Shown in pieces: positions 9,487-17,885 of a DNA stretch of 64,000 bases; position 1 is the stretch's first letter; each line of letters opens with the position of its first letter. The DNA is from an uncultured Acidimicrobiales bacterium. GTDB lineage: Bacteria > Actinomycetota > Acidimicrobiia > Acidimicrobiales > Aldehydirespiratoraceae. Both the position numbers and the translations under genes were made by a program. Below the pieces are notes generated by a model. That model worked only from the letters and a program-made list of their open reading frames with translations, made no database searches and had not been told where the DNA came from. Where the stretch lies: the NCBI GenBank assembly GCA_958296055.1, contig CATQHS010000001.1:475917-539916 (forward strand), read 5' to 3'.

Positions 9487-10500
9487 TCAGACCTGGGTGT
9501 CGCAGTAGTAGGTCCAGGTGCGGCCGAACCTGACCCGCTTGATGGGGGCCCGCGACCGCGAGCTCAGCGCGCCGTGGCGGCCCCACACCTGGAGGTGGCC
9601 GGCGTAGTTGCCGGTCTCGCCGAAGGGGTCGCAGAACTGGCGCTCGGGCAGGGATGCGCCCCGGTATTTGATGGCATCGTGGATGGTGCCCACCAGGGAC
9701 CGGTGCAGGCGGCGTATCTCCTGGCTGGACAGCGTGTTGCTGATCCGGTCGTAGCGCAGCCCGGCCTCGAAGAGGATTTCGTCGGCGTAGATGTTGCGGA
9801 TGCCGGTCACGAAGGTGTCGTCGGTGAGCAGCCTCTTCAGCTTCACCGAGCGGGCCAGCAGACGGCGGCCGAAGTCGGTCCACGATATGGGCTCGGACAT
9901 CGGGTCGAAGCCGTACTTGGCGATCTCGGGCAGCTCGGCTTCGAGCGAGTCCTCGGCCGCCACGAACAGGTCGCCGGTGCCCTCGGGGTCGACATAGCGG
10001 AGCTGGTGGCCGTGCTGGGTGAAGCTGATGACCACCTCGGTGCCGGGCAGCACCGGGTTCTTGGCGGCGTTGCGGCGCAGCGACCCCGTCGACCCCAGAG
10101 ACACCACGATCTGCGAGCCGGAGTCGAGCCCGATGAGGAGGTGGAGGCCCACCCGCTTGACGCTTGAGATCTTGGCCTTGGCGAGCTGTTCGGTGAGGGC
10201 CTCGCTGGCCTTCTCAGACTCCTTCTCAGGCTCCTCGGTGAGGGCCTCGGACTGCTCTGTGGGGGCCTCGCTGGCCTTCTCGGACTGCTCGGCGAGGGCC
10301 TCGCCAGCCTTCTCCGGCTTCTTCTCGGGCGGCTCGGTGAGGGCCTCGCTGCTCTGATAGCGGCTGAGGCACTTCATGCTGACCGCCTCGACGGTCTTCA
10401 CCCTCTTGCCGATCAGGTCGCGCTCGAGGTCGTGGCGGACTGTCTCCACCTCGGGCAGTTCATAGACCAGACCCCTCTTCGCGCCCGGACCCTTGCTCAT
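9487..10500 (-). CDS. Fpg/MutM-family protein lacking the catalytic proline and zinc-finger cysteines
   Basis: This 337-aa protein sits at the usual mutM position between rnc and smc and keeps the family fold: ELPEVET (residues 14-20), a helix-two-turn-helix with GIRNIYADE, and the C-terminal FGRTWTYYC finger strand with its Arg. Key residues are changed. The position before ELPE, normally the N-terminal catalytic Pro, is Tyr13 and lies behind a 12-residue extension. The catalytic-site Lys of the RRGKYL strand is Leu in KRVGLHLL. Three of four zinc-finger Cys are gone. Residues 51-108 are an inserted Glu/Lys/Ala-rich repeat. The ATG overlaps the rnc stop (ATGA), so the start is well supported. 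Normal 8-oxoguanine glycosylase/lyase chemistry is unlikely; it may be a DNA-binding or regulatory paralogue. Confidence 0.85.
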   Translation of the reverse strand: MSKGPGAKRGLVYELPEVETVRHDLERDLIGKRVKTVEAVSMKCLSRYQSSEALTEPPEKKPEKAGEALAEQSEKASEAPTEQSEALTEEPEKESEKASEALTEQLAKAKISSVKRVGLHLLIGLDSGSQIVVSLGSTGSLRRNAAKNPVLPGTEVVISFTQHGHQLRYVDPEGTGDLFVAAEDSLEAELPEIAKYGFDPMSEPISWTDFGRRLLARSVKLKRLLTDDTFVTGIRNIYADEILFEAGLRYDRISNTLSSQEIRRLHRSLVGTIHDAIKYRGASLPERQFCDPFGETGNYAGHLQVWGRHGALSSRSRAPIKRVRFGRTWTYYCDTQV

Positions 10501-11207
10501 GTCAGCGCCTCCAGCTCAGCCCAGGCCGCTTCGGCCGCGTGCTGCTCCGCCATCTTCTTGGTCGTCCCCTCGCCTCGGCCTGACGCGGCCCCCACCGACA
10601 CCGCGGCCCGGAACCGCTTGTCGTGATCGGGGCCGGCACCCGCCACCTCGTAGCGGGGCGGGTCGAGCCCGAGCCGGGCCGCCTCCTCTTGGAGCCTGGT
10701 CTTGTGGTCGCTCCGGCCGGGGGCGAGCACGGCCGCGTCGATGCGGTCGCCGAGCAGGCCCAGCACCAGGCGCCGGGCCGCATCGATCCCCCCGTCCAGG
10801 TACACCGCGGCGATGACCGCCTCGGTGGCGTCGGCCAGCAGCGAGACCCGGTCCCGCCCTCCCGAGGCGGCCTCCCCTTTGCCGAGGCGCAGAAGGGGTC
10901 CGAAGCCCAAGTCCCGCCCGAGAGCGGCCAGGGTGGCCTCGCCCACCACCTCGGCCCGGATCTTGGTGAGCTCCCCCTCGGACCGATCCGGGAACCGATC
11001 GAACAGCTCCCGGGTGACGACCAGGCCCAGCACGGCGTCGCCGAGGAGTTCCAGCCTCTCGTTGGAGCCGGCGGCGCCGGGGTGCTCCGCGCACCAAGAG
11101 CGATGAGTCAGAGCCCACTGCAGGGCGCCGGGGTCGGCGAAGCGGTGCCCGAGCCGGTCCTCGAGCCCCGCCGGGCCGGTCGTGGCAGTCAGGGCCGTGG
11201 CGGTCAG
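10497..11207 (-). CDS. rnc: Ribonuclease III
   Basis: Double-strand-specific endoribonuclease for rRNA and mRNA processing. The conserved signature NERLELLGDAVL is present near residue 50, followed by the RNase III helix with Asp/Glu (LLADATEAVIAAVYLD) and a C-terminal dsRNA-binding domain (HKTRLQEEAARL...TKKMAEQHAAEAAW). The frame is open back to the acpP stop at 11214, but no ATG, GTG or TTG lies upstream of the signature. The best start giving full length (236 aa) is CTG at 11207, 4 nt after that stop; a second CTG follows five codons later. Because the frame is the same as acpP, read-through of its TGA would also produce an ACP-RNase III fusion. Confidence 0.85.
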   Translation of the reverse strand: MTATALTATTGPAGLEDRLGHRFADPGALQWALTHRSWCAEHPGAAGSNERLELLGDAVLGLVVTRELFDRFPDRSEGELTKIRAEVVGEATLAALGRDLGFGPLLRLGKGEAASGGRDRVSLLADATEAVIAAVYLDGGIDAARRLVLGLLGDRIDAAVLAPGRSDHKTRLQEEAARLGLDPPRYEVAGAGPDHDKRFRAAVSVGAASGRGEGTTKKMAEQHAAEAAWAELEALT

Positions 11208-11213
11208 GGCGGA

Positions 11214-11504
11214 TCAGCCCAGCTTGGCGACGACGTAGTCGACGGCGTCGCGAACCGAGCGGAGGTCTTCGAGGTCCTCGTCTTCGATGCGGAACCCGAC
11301 GGACCGCTCGGCCAGCTCTTCCTCGAGGGCCTCAACCAGCTCGATCAGCGCTAGGGAGTCGGCGTCGAGGTCGTCGGCGAACGAGTCGCCCTCGCCGATG
11401 TCGGAGGGCTCGATCTCCAATATGTCGGCCAGCCGGTCGCGGATCAGCTCCAGCGCCTCGTCCCGCCCCATCGGTCCCCGCTCCATGTGGGTCTCTGCCG
11501 GCAT
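11214..11504 (-). CDS. acpP: Acyl carrier protein
   Basis: Carrier of growing fatty-acyl chains. The phosphopantetheine attachment Ser is Ser50 in DLDADSLALIEL, with the usual acidic helix after it. Length is 96 aa from the ATG at 11504, which has GGAG 9-10 nt upstream. Starts at 11486 or 11471 would trim 6 or 11 residues, and the latter is nearest to the standard ACP size. The N-terminal part of the same open frame upstream belongs to the tail of frameshifted plsX and is not part of ACP. The plsX-acpP-rnc order is typical of the fatty acid/phospholipid cluster. Confidence 0.9.
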   Translation of the reverse strand: MPAETHMERGPMGRDEALELIRDRLADILEIEPSDIGEGDSFADDLDADSLALIELVEALEEELAERSVGFRIEDEDLEDLRSVRDAVDYVVAKLG

Positions 11505-11545
11505 TTTGGCGTGCTCCAGCTCTGATCCCGATGTACGGGCCAATT

Positions 11546-12615
11546 CTAGCGGCCCTCGCCCGCCGTCCGGCGCCAGGAGCTCCGCGGGCGGCGGCTCGAG
11601 GCGGGAATCCAGCCCCCCGGAGCCCCGCGGGTGGCGGCGACGATGTGGTCGACCATGCCGGTGTTCACCATCTCGCCGGCCACCCGCACCGCGCTGACGA
11701 TGGCGCCGGCCCGGCTGGACCCGTGCGAGATCACGCACAACCCCCCTCACTCCCAGCAGTATCGCCCCGCCCACGCTGTCGGGGTGCAGTTCCGCCACCA
11801 TCTCGTCGAGGGCCGGGCCCAGGCGCCGGCCCGCGTCCCTGGTGGTCTCGTCGGTGTCAATGGCCACCAGCAGCCGCCCCACCAGAGCCCTCATGGCCCC
11901 CTCCAGCGACTTCAGGGTGACGTTGCCGGTGAACCCGTCGGTGACGACCACGTCCACCTCGGCGGTCATGATGTCGCGGCCCTCCACGTTGCCGATCCAC
12001 TCCGCCTCCACCGCGGCGGCCCATTCGCGGCCGTCAAGCAGGTCGAAGACCTCCTTCACGAAGGAGTTGCCCTTGCCGGCCTCCTCGCCGATGGACAGCA
12101 GCCCCACCCGGGGGCGCTCGATCCCGAACCGAGTCGCGGGCGTACACCGCGCCCATCTGGGGCGAACTGCACCAGCCCAGTCGGGGCGGCACTCGGCGTT
12201 GGCCCCGGCGTCGAAGCAGGGTGGTGGGCAGCCCGGCGGGGGTGGGGATGGGGGTGGCTATGGCCGGGCCGGCTGACCCCCTTGACCCGTCCCATCCGCA
12301 GGAGGGCCGCGGCCATGGCCGCGTGCCGGTGTTGCCGGCCGACACCATGGCCGACGCCCTCCCGGAGCTGACCGCCTCGGCCGCCCGCACCACCGACGAG
12401 TCCTTCATGGCCCTCACGCTGCTGCCGGGCTCGGCGTCCATTGGGATCACCTCGCTGGCCGCGATCACCTCCAGGCCCTGGGCGTCGCCCAGTTCCTCGG
12501 GCCGGCCGACCAGCACCACCGGAACGCCGAGCTCGTCGGCGGCGCGCCGGGCCCCGGCCACCACCTCGGCGGGGCCGTGATCTCCGCCCATGGCGTCGAT
12601 GGCAACCGGGAGCAC
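11546..12615 (-). pseudogene. plsX: plsX, phosphate acyltransferase, broken by multiple small frameshifts
   Basis: PlsX makes acyl-phosphate from acyl-ACP for phospholipid synthesis. The N-terminus is clear (AIDAMGGDHGP after a GTG start with AGGAGCG upstream) and every later block is recognisable, but they lie in three frames. VSAGNTG is in one frame, MAAALLRMGRVKG in the next, then AIATPIPTPAGLP, DAGANAECRPDW, LVQFA, QMGAVYARD, the long GLLSIGEEAGKGN to ILLGVRG block, and finally CVISHGSSRAG. Shifts fall near 12328, 12268, 12217, 12180, 12168, 12142 and 11745. Six fit +1 insertions, mostly next to G/C runs; the first is +2 or -1. This is either local sequence error or real decay of a normally important gene. 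Confidence 0.8.
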
Positions 12616-12627
12616 CCCGAAGCGCTC

Positions 12628-12651
12628 CTATCCGACGGCGTTGTAGAGCAC
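12628..12651 (-). CDS. Seven-codon leader ORF between rpmF and plsX
   Basis: GTG CTC TAC AAC GCC GTC GGA TAG encodes MLYNAVG. It has its own AGGAGCG at the same spacing as plsX. It lies in the first copy of a roughly 27-bp direct duplication whose second copy holds the real plsX GTG (GTG CTC CCG). The leader stop TAG forms part of the second ribosome-binding site, so the two starts could be coupled. Confidence 0.4.
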   Translation of the reverse strand: MLYNAVG

Positions 12652-12664
12652 TCCCGGAGCGCTC

Positions 12665-12844
12665 CTATTCGACGTCGATCGCCTGGCGACCGTGATACCA
12701 GCCGCAGTTGCGGCAAGCGTGATGGGGCCGCTTGGGCGCTCCGCAGTGGTCGCAGACGCTGCGCCCCCGGCCCGGGATCCGCCAAGCCGAAGCCCGTCGG
12801 CTCCGGCCCTTGGACTTGGACGTCTTCTTCTTGGGGACAGCCAT
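12665..12844 (-). CDS. rpmF: 50S ribosomal protein L32
   Basis: A 59-aa ribosomal protein starting MAVPKKKTSKSKGRSRR, the standard L32 N-terminus, with a zinc ribbon made by Cys31/Cys34 and Cys44/Cys47 (CDHC, CRNC). The ATG at 12844 is chosen because L32 invariably begins with this peptide. It precedes plsX as in many bacteria, linking translation and lipid synthesis genes. Confidence 0.95.
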   Translation of the reverse strand: MAVPKKKTSKSKGRSRRASAWRIPGRGRSVCDHCGAPKRPHHACRNCGWYHGRQAIDVE

Positions 12845-12983
12845 GACGATCTCTGCTCGCGGCGGCGACAACAATCCGCCCCGAAGGCTACCGGCGCCAG
12901 GGGCGGCGGCCACCCGAGCCGATCCGCCGGGACTGATCCCGCCCGTCGTCGGCGGACCGCCCGGGCCGATCCGCCGGGGCTGA

Positions 12984-13604
12984 TCAGGAGTCGAACACGA
13001 GACGGTCGAGGGCGGCCCAGCGGGGGTCTCGGCCCGGGCCGGGGTCCGGATCGCCGGCCGAGGCGGAGGACGCGGGGCCGGTCGGGAAGCGGTCCGGCTC
13101 GGGCCCGGGGCAGTCCGGGGAGCACAGCGGGGCCAGCGGCAGGGCCAGCATGGCCGCCTCCCTCGCCATCGGGGCCAAGTCGATGCGGTCGTCGGCGACG
13201 GGCCAGGTCTCGCCCTCGGCCGGGCTGGCCTCGAACACCTCCCGCACCGGCGCTTCCAGGGGGCCGCTCACCTCCTCCAGGCAGCGCCGGCACTCCCCCG
13301 CCCAGGCACCGTCGATCCGCCCGTGTACGACGAACCCCCCGACGGCGGCCTCGATCCGCAGATCCACCTCCACCGCGGCGCCGCGGACCCGGGCGACCGA
13401 GGAGGCCGCCGCATCCACCGCCAGCGCCCGCCGAACAGCCAGGAACCGGTCCGGGCCGTCGATGAGCGGCCGGCAGTCGACCACCAGCCGGGCGGCGGCG
13501 GGGGTCTTCGGCTCGGAGCCCGGCCGGGGCCCGGAGTCAGAGGCGGCGGGAGTCTTCGGCTCGGAGCCCGGCCGGGGCCCGGAGTCAGAGGCGGCGTCGG
13601 TCAA
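12984..13604 (-). CDS. DUF177 / YceD-family protein
   Basis: Conserved protein of the YceD family usually encoded beside rpmF and implicated in rRNA or ribosome metabolism. The paired-Cys motifs are visible: ECRRCLEEV and, later, LAPLCSPDCPG, followed by DPRWAALDRL near the C-terminus. The best start is TTG at 13604, which overlaps the stop of the upstream gene (TTGA) and gives 206 aa. Residues 5-36 are two copies of a 16-residue unit (SDSGPRPGSEPKTPAA), from a 48-bp tandem duplication with one mismatch at 13492-13590. That segment is probably a disordered tail. Confidence 0.85.
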   Translation of the reverse strand: MTDAASDSGPRPGSEPKTPAASDSGPRPGSEPKTPAAARLVVDCRPLIDGPDRFLAVRRALAVDAAASSVARVRGAAVEVDLRIEAAVGGFVVHGRIDGAWAGECRRCLEEVSGPLEAPVREVFEASPAEGETWPVADDRIDLAPMAREAAMLALPLAPLCSPDCPGPEPDRFPTGPASSASAGDPDPGPGRDPRWAALDRLVFDS

Positions 13605-14239
13605 TCCGAGTCCTGGTCGAAGATGTCGTCGGAGTCGGCGGAGTCGGCGGACGCACCGGGCGCGGGTTCGGGCTCGGGCGCCGACCGGGCCGTCACCCCC
13701 TGGAGCCGCTCCCGGCCCGACACCACGGTGCGGAGCGTCCGGTTGAGCACGGCCTCGAATCCGCCGAGCTTCTGATCGCACCAGTCCTCGGCCTCCAGCT
13801 TTTGCCGCCGGGACCGGTCCTCGGCCTCGGTCACGATCCGGCGGGCCCGGTGCTCGGCCGCTTTTATCACCTCGGTGCGCTGGACCATCTGCTCGGCCCG
13901 GGCCCGGGCGGCGGCGATGATGTCCTCGCCCTCCCGCTCCATCCGGGCCCGGTACGCCTGCCGCTCCTTCACCATCCAGCGGGCGGCCCGCAGCTCCTCG
14001 GGCAGCCCGGCCAGCGCCTGCTGAAGCACCGGGAGGATCTCCTCCTTGTTGATCATCGACGAAGCCGACAGCGGCATGGGCCGGGCCTGCTCGATGAGCT
14101 GGATGGCCTGGCGCAGCAGCACCTCAGCCGACATGGGCCTGTAGGCGGGCGCGTCTCCGGCGGCGGGGGCCGACTCCGGGGCGCCCGCGGCCCCGGGACC
14201 GGGGATCTGGGGGCGGGGATCGCCCTCGGTGGAGCTCAT
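13601..14239 (-). CDS. Coiled-coil DivIVA/ATP-synthase-b-like protein
   Basis: A 212-aa cytoplasmic protein with a Pro/Ala-rich N-terminus, then LLRQAIQLIEQARPMPLSAS and a long charged helix (about 70-170) rich in Ala, Arg and Glu (IIAAARARAEQMVQRTEV). It matches in position and character the conserved actinobacterial gene between coaD and the DUF177 gene (Rv2927c in Mycobacterium tuberculosis). Such proteins are annotated as DivIVA-like and may act in cell-envelope scaffolding, but the role is not established. The ATG overlaps the coaD stop (ATGA), and the stop overlaps the DUF177 start. Confidence 0.8.
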   Translation of the reverse strand: MSSTEGDPRPQIPGPGAAGAPESAPAAGDAPAYRPMSAEVLLRQAIQLIEQARPMPLSASSMINKEEILPVLQQALAGLPEELRAARWMVKERQAYRARMEREGEDIIAAARARAEQMVQRTEVIKAAEHRARRIVTEAEDRSRRQKLEAEDWCDQKLGGFEAVLNRTLRTVVSGRERLQGVTARSAPEPEPAPGASADSADSDDIFDQDSD

Positions 14240-14721
14240 AGGCCGCTCGCCTCTATTCGGTTCATCCGGCGATTAACCGGCTCGGGCACCATCGACGAGA
14301 CGTCGCCCCCGAGCCGGGCCACCTCCCGGATGAGCTTCGAGGCCAGGAAGGACCGGCGGCTCGCCGAGGGCACGAACAGGGTTTGCACCCCCGAGAGGGC
14401 GCTGTTCATCTGGGCCATCTGCAGCTCGTTTTCGAAGTCGGACACCGCTCTAAGGCCTTTGACGATGAGGTCGGCACCGAGATCGCGGACCAGATCGACC
14501 ACCAGGCCCGAGAACATGGCCACGGTGACGTTGGGGAGGTGGGCGCAGGACTCCTCGATCATCTTCTCCCGCTCGGACATCCCGAAGAGGCCTTCGCCTT
14601 TCTGCGGGTTCTCCATGGCCGCCACCACCACCTCCTCGAAGAGGCCGGCGATGGTCTCGATCATCTCGAGATGCCCGCAGTGGATCGGGTCGAACGACCC
14701 CGGGTACAGAACTCGGGTCAC
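14236..14721 (-). CDS. coaD: Phosphopantetheine adenylyltransferase
   Basis: Penultimate step of coenzyme A synthesis: ATP + 4'-phosphopantetheine to dephospho-CoA. At 161 aa it has normal length. Diagnostic motifs are YPGSFDPIHCGHLEMI (nucleotidyltransferase HxGH at residues 14-17), GLRAVSDFENELQMAQMN (substrate-binding loop) and a C-terminal SFLASKLIREVA resembling the ISSTxIR box. The ATG overlaps the rsmD stop by four bases (ATGA), so the two are translationally coupled. Confidence 0.95.
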   Translation of the reverse strand: MTRVLYPGSFDPIHCGHLEMIETIAGLFEEVVVAAMENPQKGEGLFGMSEREKMIEESCAHLPNVTVAMFSGLVVDLVRDLGADLIVKGLRAVSDFENELQMAQMNSALSGVQTLFVPSASRRSFLASKLIREVARLGGDVSSMVPEPVNRRMNRIEASGL

Positions 14722-15347
14722 GGGTCGCCTCCCAACGGGTCGGGGTCGGGCCGGATCTTGGATGCGAGCGTTACCACCGTACTCCCGTATCGCCTCCGCC
14801 TGCGGACCACCAGCGGCCCGACCCCCTCCACCTCGCGGTTCGACTCGATCACCACCACCGAGGCCGACAGCCGGGGCAGCAGGTCAGCCCAGCCGTCGAA
14901 GCCATAGGGCGGGTCCACCACCGCCAAGTCGAACTCATAGCCATGCGGCTGGTCTGGGGCCGCCGGGCCGAGGTCATGCGACGGGTCCGCGGCCCCCGGG
15001 CCGAAATCATGCGGCGCGTCCGCGGCCCGGAGGTAGTCGTCGACATCGGCGGCCATCACCTCAGCCCGGTCTTCGAGACCGGTGGAAGCCAGGTTGGCCC
15101 GGAGCGCGGCCAGAGCCTCGGGGGCGCTTTCCACGAACACGGCAAAGGACGCGCCCCGGCTCAGCGCCTCGATGCCCATGGCCCCGGTGCCGGCGTACAG
15201 GTCCAGAACCCGGCACCCGGGCAGGACCCCCAGCGAGTACAGGGAGTTGAAGACGGCCTCGCGCACCCGGTCGGGGGTGGGCCGGGTGACGGCACCAGGC
15301 GGGGCGGCCAGCCTCCGGCCCCGAGCCGTGCCCGCCACCACCCGCAT
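14718..15347 (-). CDS. rsmD: 16S rRNA (guanine966-N2)-methyltransferase RsmD
   Basis: A 209-aa class I methyltransferase of the rRNA G966 type. Visible are the N-terminal RVVAGTARGRRLAAP signature, SAM motif I VLDLYAGTGAMGIEAL and catalytic motif IV VVDPPYG. The start is ATG at 15347, which gives the family's usual MRVVAG start. Just before VVDPP there is an unusual insert of about 28 residues made of three roughly 10-residue repeats (APHDFGPG / PSHDLGP / PDQPHGYE), from a near-30-bp tandem DNA repeat at about 14940-15030. Confidence 0.9.
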   Translation of the reverse strand: MRVVAGTARGRRLAAPPGAVTRPTPDRVREAVFNSLYSLGVLPGCRVLDLYAGTGAMGIEALSRGASFAVFVESAPEALAALRANLASTGLEDRAEVMAADVDDYLRAADAPHDFGPGAADPSHDLGPAAPDQPHGYEFDLAVVDPPYGFDGWADLLPRLSASVVVIESNREVEGVGPLVVRRRRRYGSTVVTLASKIRPDPDPLGGDP

Positions 15348-15419
15348 GGCGCCATTCTGGCAGCGCCGCCACCCGGCCGGACTACCCCGGCGGCCCGACA
15401 GGTCGTCGGCAGCCCCGGC

Positions 15420-15530
15420 GGCCCGTATCAGCTCTTGAGCAGGGCGCGGATGTCGATCCATGCGCCCGACAGAGCGAGACCCGGCGGCCTCGGCGGCCTG
15501 CATCAGCTCTTGAGCAGGTACTCGGTGTCG
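15420..15530 (-). repeat. Duplicated 3' end of recG
   Basis: The last codons of recG with its TGA stop and about 20 following bases (CTGCTCAAGAGCTGA then a GC-rich segment) recur about 75 bp downstream (rc of 15421-15445) with few changes. The spacer before rsmD thus holds a second, untranslated copy of the gene end. Confidence 0.7.
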
Positions 15531-17656
15531 TCGGAGGCCAGCAGCAGGTCGATCTCGTCGGCCAGGCCCCGATGGCCGGCCAGCTCGGGGTCGGCGTCGA
15601 GAATCCCCTCGGCCGCGTCGCGGGCCGCCTGCACCCACTCCTTGTCCCGGCGCAGTGAGGCCAGCCGCAGGTCGTTGCGGCCCTTCTGGCGCTCGCCCAT
15701 GATCGTGCCCTCACCCCGCAGCTCCAAGTCCACCTCGGCCAGCTCGAACCCGTCGGCAGAAGCCACGATCGCCTCCAGCCGGGCCTGGCCCTCGGCGGTG
15801 GCCGGATCGCCCACCAGATGGCAGTACGACCGGTGCGAGCCCCGGCCCACCCGGCCCCGGAGCTGGTGGAGCTGGGCGATGCCGAAGCGGCCCGCGTCGA
15901 GGACGACCATGACCGTGGCGTTGGGCACGTCCACGCCGACCTCGATCACGGTGGTGGCCACCAGCACATCGAGGGCGCCGCTTCGGAACAGCTCCGTCGT
16001 CATCTCCTTGTCGGCCCGACTCAGCCTTCCGTGCAACAGGCCGACCCGCAGCCCGGCCAGCTCGCCGCCAGCGCTGGTCAGCCGGTGATAGGTCTCCTCG
16101 GCCGAGCGCACCCCCAGCCCGTCGGACTCCTCGATGAGGGGGCACACCACATAGGCTTGGCGGCCCTCGGCCGCCTCGGACCGCACCGACTCCCACACCG
16201 CCGCCTCCTCCATGGGCCCCCGGGGCCAGGAGGTCTCGATGGGGATGCGGCCCGGGGGCAGCTCGTCGATGGTGGACACGTCCAAGTCGCCGTAGACGGT
16301 CATGGCCGCGGTGCGGGGTATGGGGGTGGCCGTCATCACCAGCAGGTCGGGCACCGCGGCGCCGTCGCCCTTGTCCCGCAGCGCGGCCCGCTGCTCGACC
16401 CCGAAGCGGTGCTGCTCGTCTATGACCACCACGCCCAGCGACCGGTACCGCACCGCCTCCTGGATCAGGGCGTGGGTGCCGACCACGATGTCGACGCCGC
16501 CACCGGCCAGCCCGGTCAGGATGCGCCGCCGGTCGGCGGCCGAGGCCGCGTTGGTGAGCAGCTCCACCCCCAGGGGCCGTTCGCCGGTCAGGGTGGCCGG
16601 ATCGGGCACGGTCAGGTCCCCGAGCATGGCGGCAACAGTGGCGTGGTGCTGCTCGGCCAAGACCTCGGTGGGGGCCATGATGGCACCCTGGCAGCCCCCT
16701 TGGACCCCGGACAGCAGGGCGCTCAGGGCCACCAGGGTCTTGCCCGCCCCCACGTCGCCTTGGAGCAGCCGGTGCATGGGGTGGGGCCGGGCCAGGTCGG
16801 CTTGGATCTCGGCGATGGCCCGGCGCTGGGCCTCGGTGAGGGCGAAGGGCAGCCGCTGGTGGAAGCGGCGGACCAGATTGCCGTCGACGCCATGGGCGAT
16901 GCCGGCAGTGGAGGACTCGAGGCGGCGCTTGCGGCGGACCAGCTCGAGCTGGACCCTCAGCAGCTCGTCGAACACCAGCCTCCGGCGGGCCTCTTCCTTG
17001 TCGTTCATGGCCTCGGGCCGGTGGATGGCCTCCACCGCCCGGTGGCGGTCGACGAACCCGTGGAGGGACCGGACCGAGGGAGGCAGGGGGTCGGCGATGC
17101 CCCGGGGCGCACAGCGGCGGAGGGCCTCGGCCACCAGAGCGGCCGTCTCCCCGGTGTGAATGCCCGCCTTCTCGGACTGGGGGTAGACGGGGATGATCCG
17201 GCCCGTCTTGTCCCCCACCAAGTCGACGACGGGATTGGCCATCTGGCGGGCGCCCCGGTAGCTAGCCACCTTGCCGTGGACCAGGGCGACCCGGCCCGGC
17301 GGGAGCCGGCCCAACTGGCGCTCCCGCCACTGTTGGTTGAAGAAGACCAGCTCCAGCCGTCCGGTGCCGTCGAGCAGTTCGACGGTGGTGAGGGGGCGGC
17401 TACTGCGGGTCTTGCGGGTGGAGATGCGCCCGATCTCGCCGGCCACGGTGACCTCCTCCCCCAACGCCAGCTCGTCTATGCGGGCCTGGCGGGTGCGGTC
17501 GTGGTAGCGGCGGGGGTAGTGCTGGAGCAGGTCAAGCAGGGTGGCGATCCCGGCCGCGGCCAGGGCCCGGGCCGTCTTGGGCCCGGCCCCCTTGAGCCGG
17601 TCCACCCCGATGTCGTCTAAGTCCCGCAGGGTCAAGGGGGGGTCGCCGGCGGGCAT
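15503..17656 (-). CDS. recG: ATP-dependent DNA helicase RecG
   Basis: Fork-remodelling helicase of 717 aa, full length. The N-terminal wedge/OB region begins LKGAGPKTARALAAAGI and contains DGTGRLELVFFNQQW. Helicase motifs follow: Walker A GDVGAGKT, TPTEVLAEQH-like APTEVLAEQH, DEQHRFGVEQR, MTATPIPRTAAM, and motifs V/VI LVATTVIEVGVDVPNA and QLRGRVGRG. The ATG is preceded by TACCAT and 6 nt, a leaderless arrangement. It points away from the DUF222/HNH gene. In many actinobacteria a DAK2/fakA-like gene sits directly upstream; here that gene is 20 kb away. Confidence 0.95.
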   Translation of the reverse strand: MPAGDPPLTLRDLDDIGVDRLKGAGPKTARALAAAGIATLLDLLQHYPRRYHDRTRQARIDELALGEEVTVAGEIGRISTRKTRSSRPLTTVELLDGTGRLELVFFNQQWRERQLGRLPPGRVALVHGKVASYRGARQMANPVVDLVGDKTGRIIPVYPQSEKAGIHTGETAALVAEALRRCAPRGIADPLPPSVRSLHGFVDRHRAVEAIHRPEAMNDKEEARRRLVFDELLRVQLELVRRKRRLESSTAGIAHGVDGNLVRRFHQRLPFALTEAQRRAIAEIQADLARPHPMHRLLQGDVGAGKTLVALSALLSGVQGGCQGAIMAPTEVLAEQHHATVAAMLGDLTVPDPATLTGERPLGVELLTNAASAADRRRILTGLAGGGVDIVVGTHALIQEAVRYRSLGVVVIDEQHRFGVEQRAALRDKGDGAAVPDLLVMTATPIPRTAAMTVYGDLDVSTIDELPPGRIPIETSWPRGPMEEAAVWESVRSEAAEGRQAYVVCPLIEESDGLGVRSAEETYHRLTSAGGELAGLRVGLLHGRLSRADKEMTTELFRSGALDVLVATTVIEVGVDVPNATVMVVLDAGRFGIAQLHQLRGRVGRGSHRSYCHLVGDPATAEGQARLEAIVASADGFELAEVDLELRGEGTIMGERQKGRNDLRLASLRRDKEWVQAARDAAEGILDADPELAGHRGLADEIDLLLASDDTEYLLKS

Positions 17657-17885
17657 GGCCGGATGGTAGGGCGACGAGCCGACGGGCCGGCGGCAGCGGG
17701 GGGCCGGCGGGCCGACGGGGCCGAGGACGCAGCCTCTGCCCTTGAGGCCAGCGAGGGCTGAAGGATGTCGGATCTGCTTGCGGCTTTCAGCAGTATTCCG
17801 GTCTTGTGAATTATTTTAAAATGATTTTCAAGATTTTACAGTGGAAACAGTGGCATTGTCACACCCCATGCTGTATAGTGATCTT

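Noticed and set aside
11214..12107. 297-aa continuous frame joining PlsX residues to ACP
   Set aside because: The join exists only because plsX is frameshifted; ACP has its own start with a ribosome-binding site.
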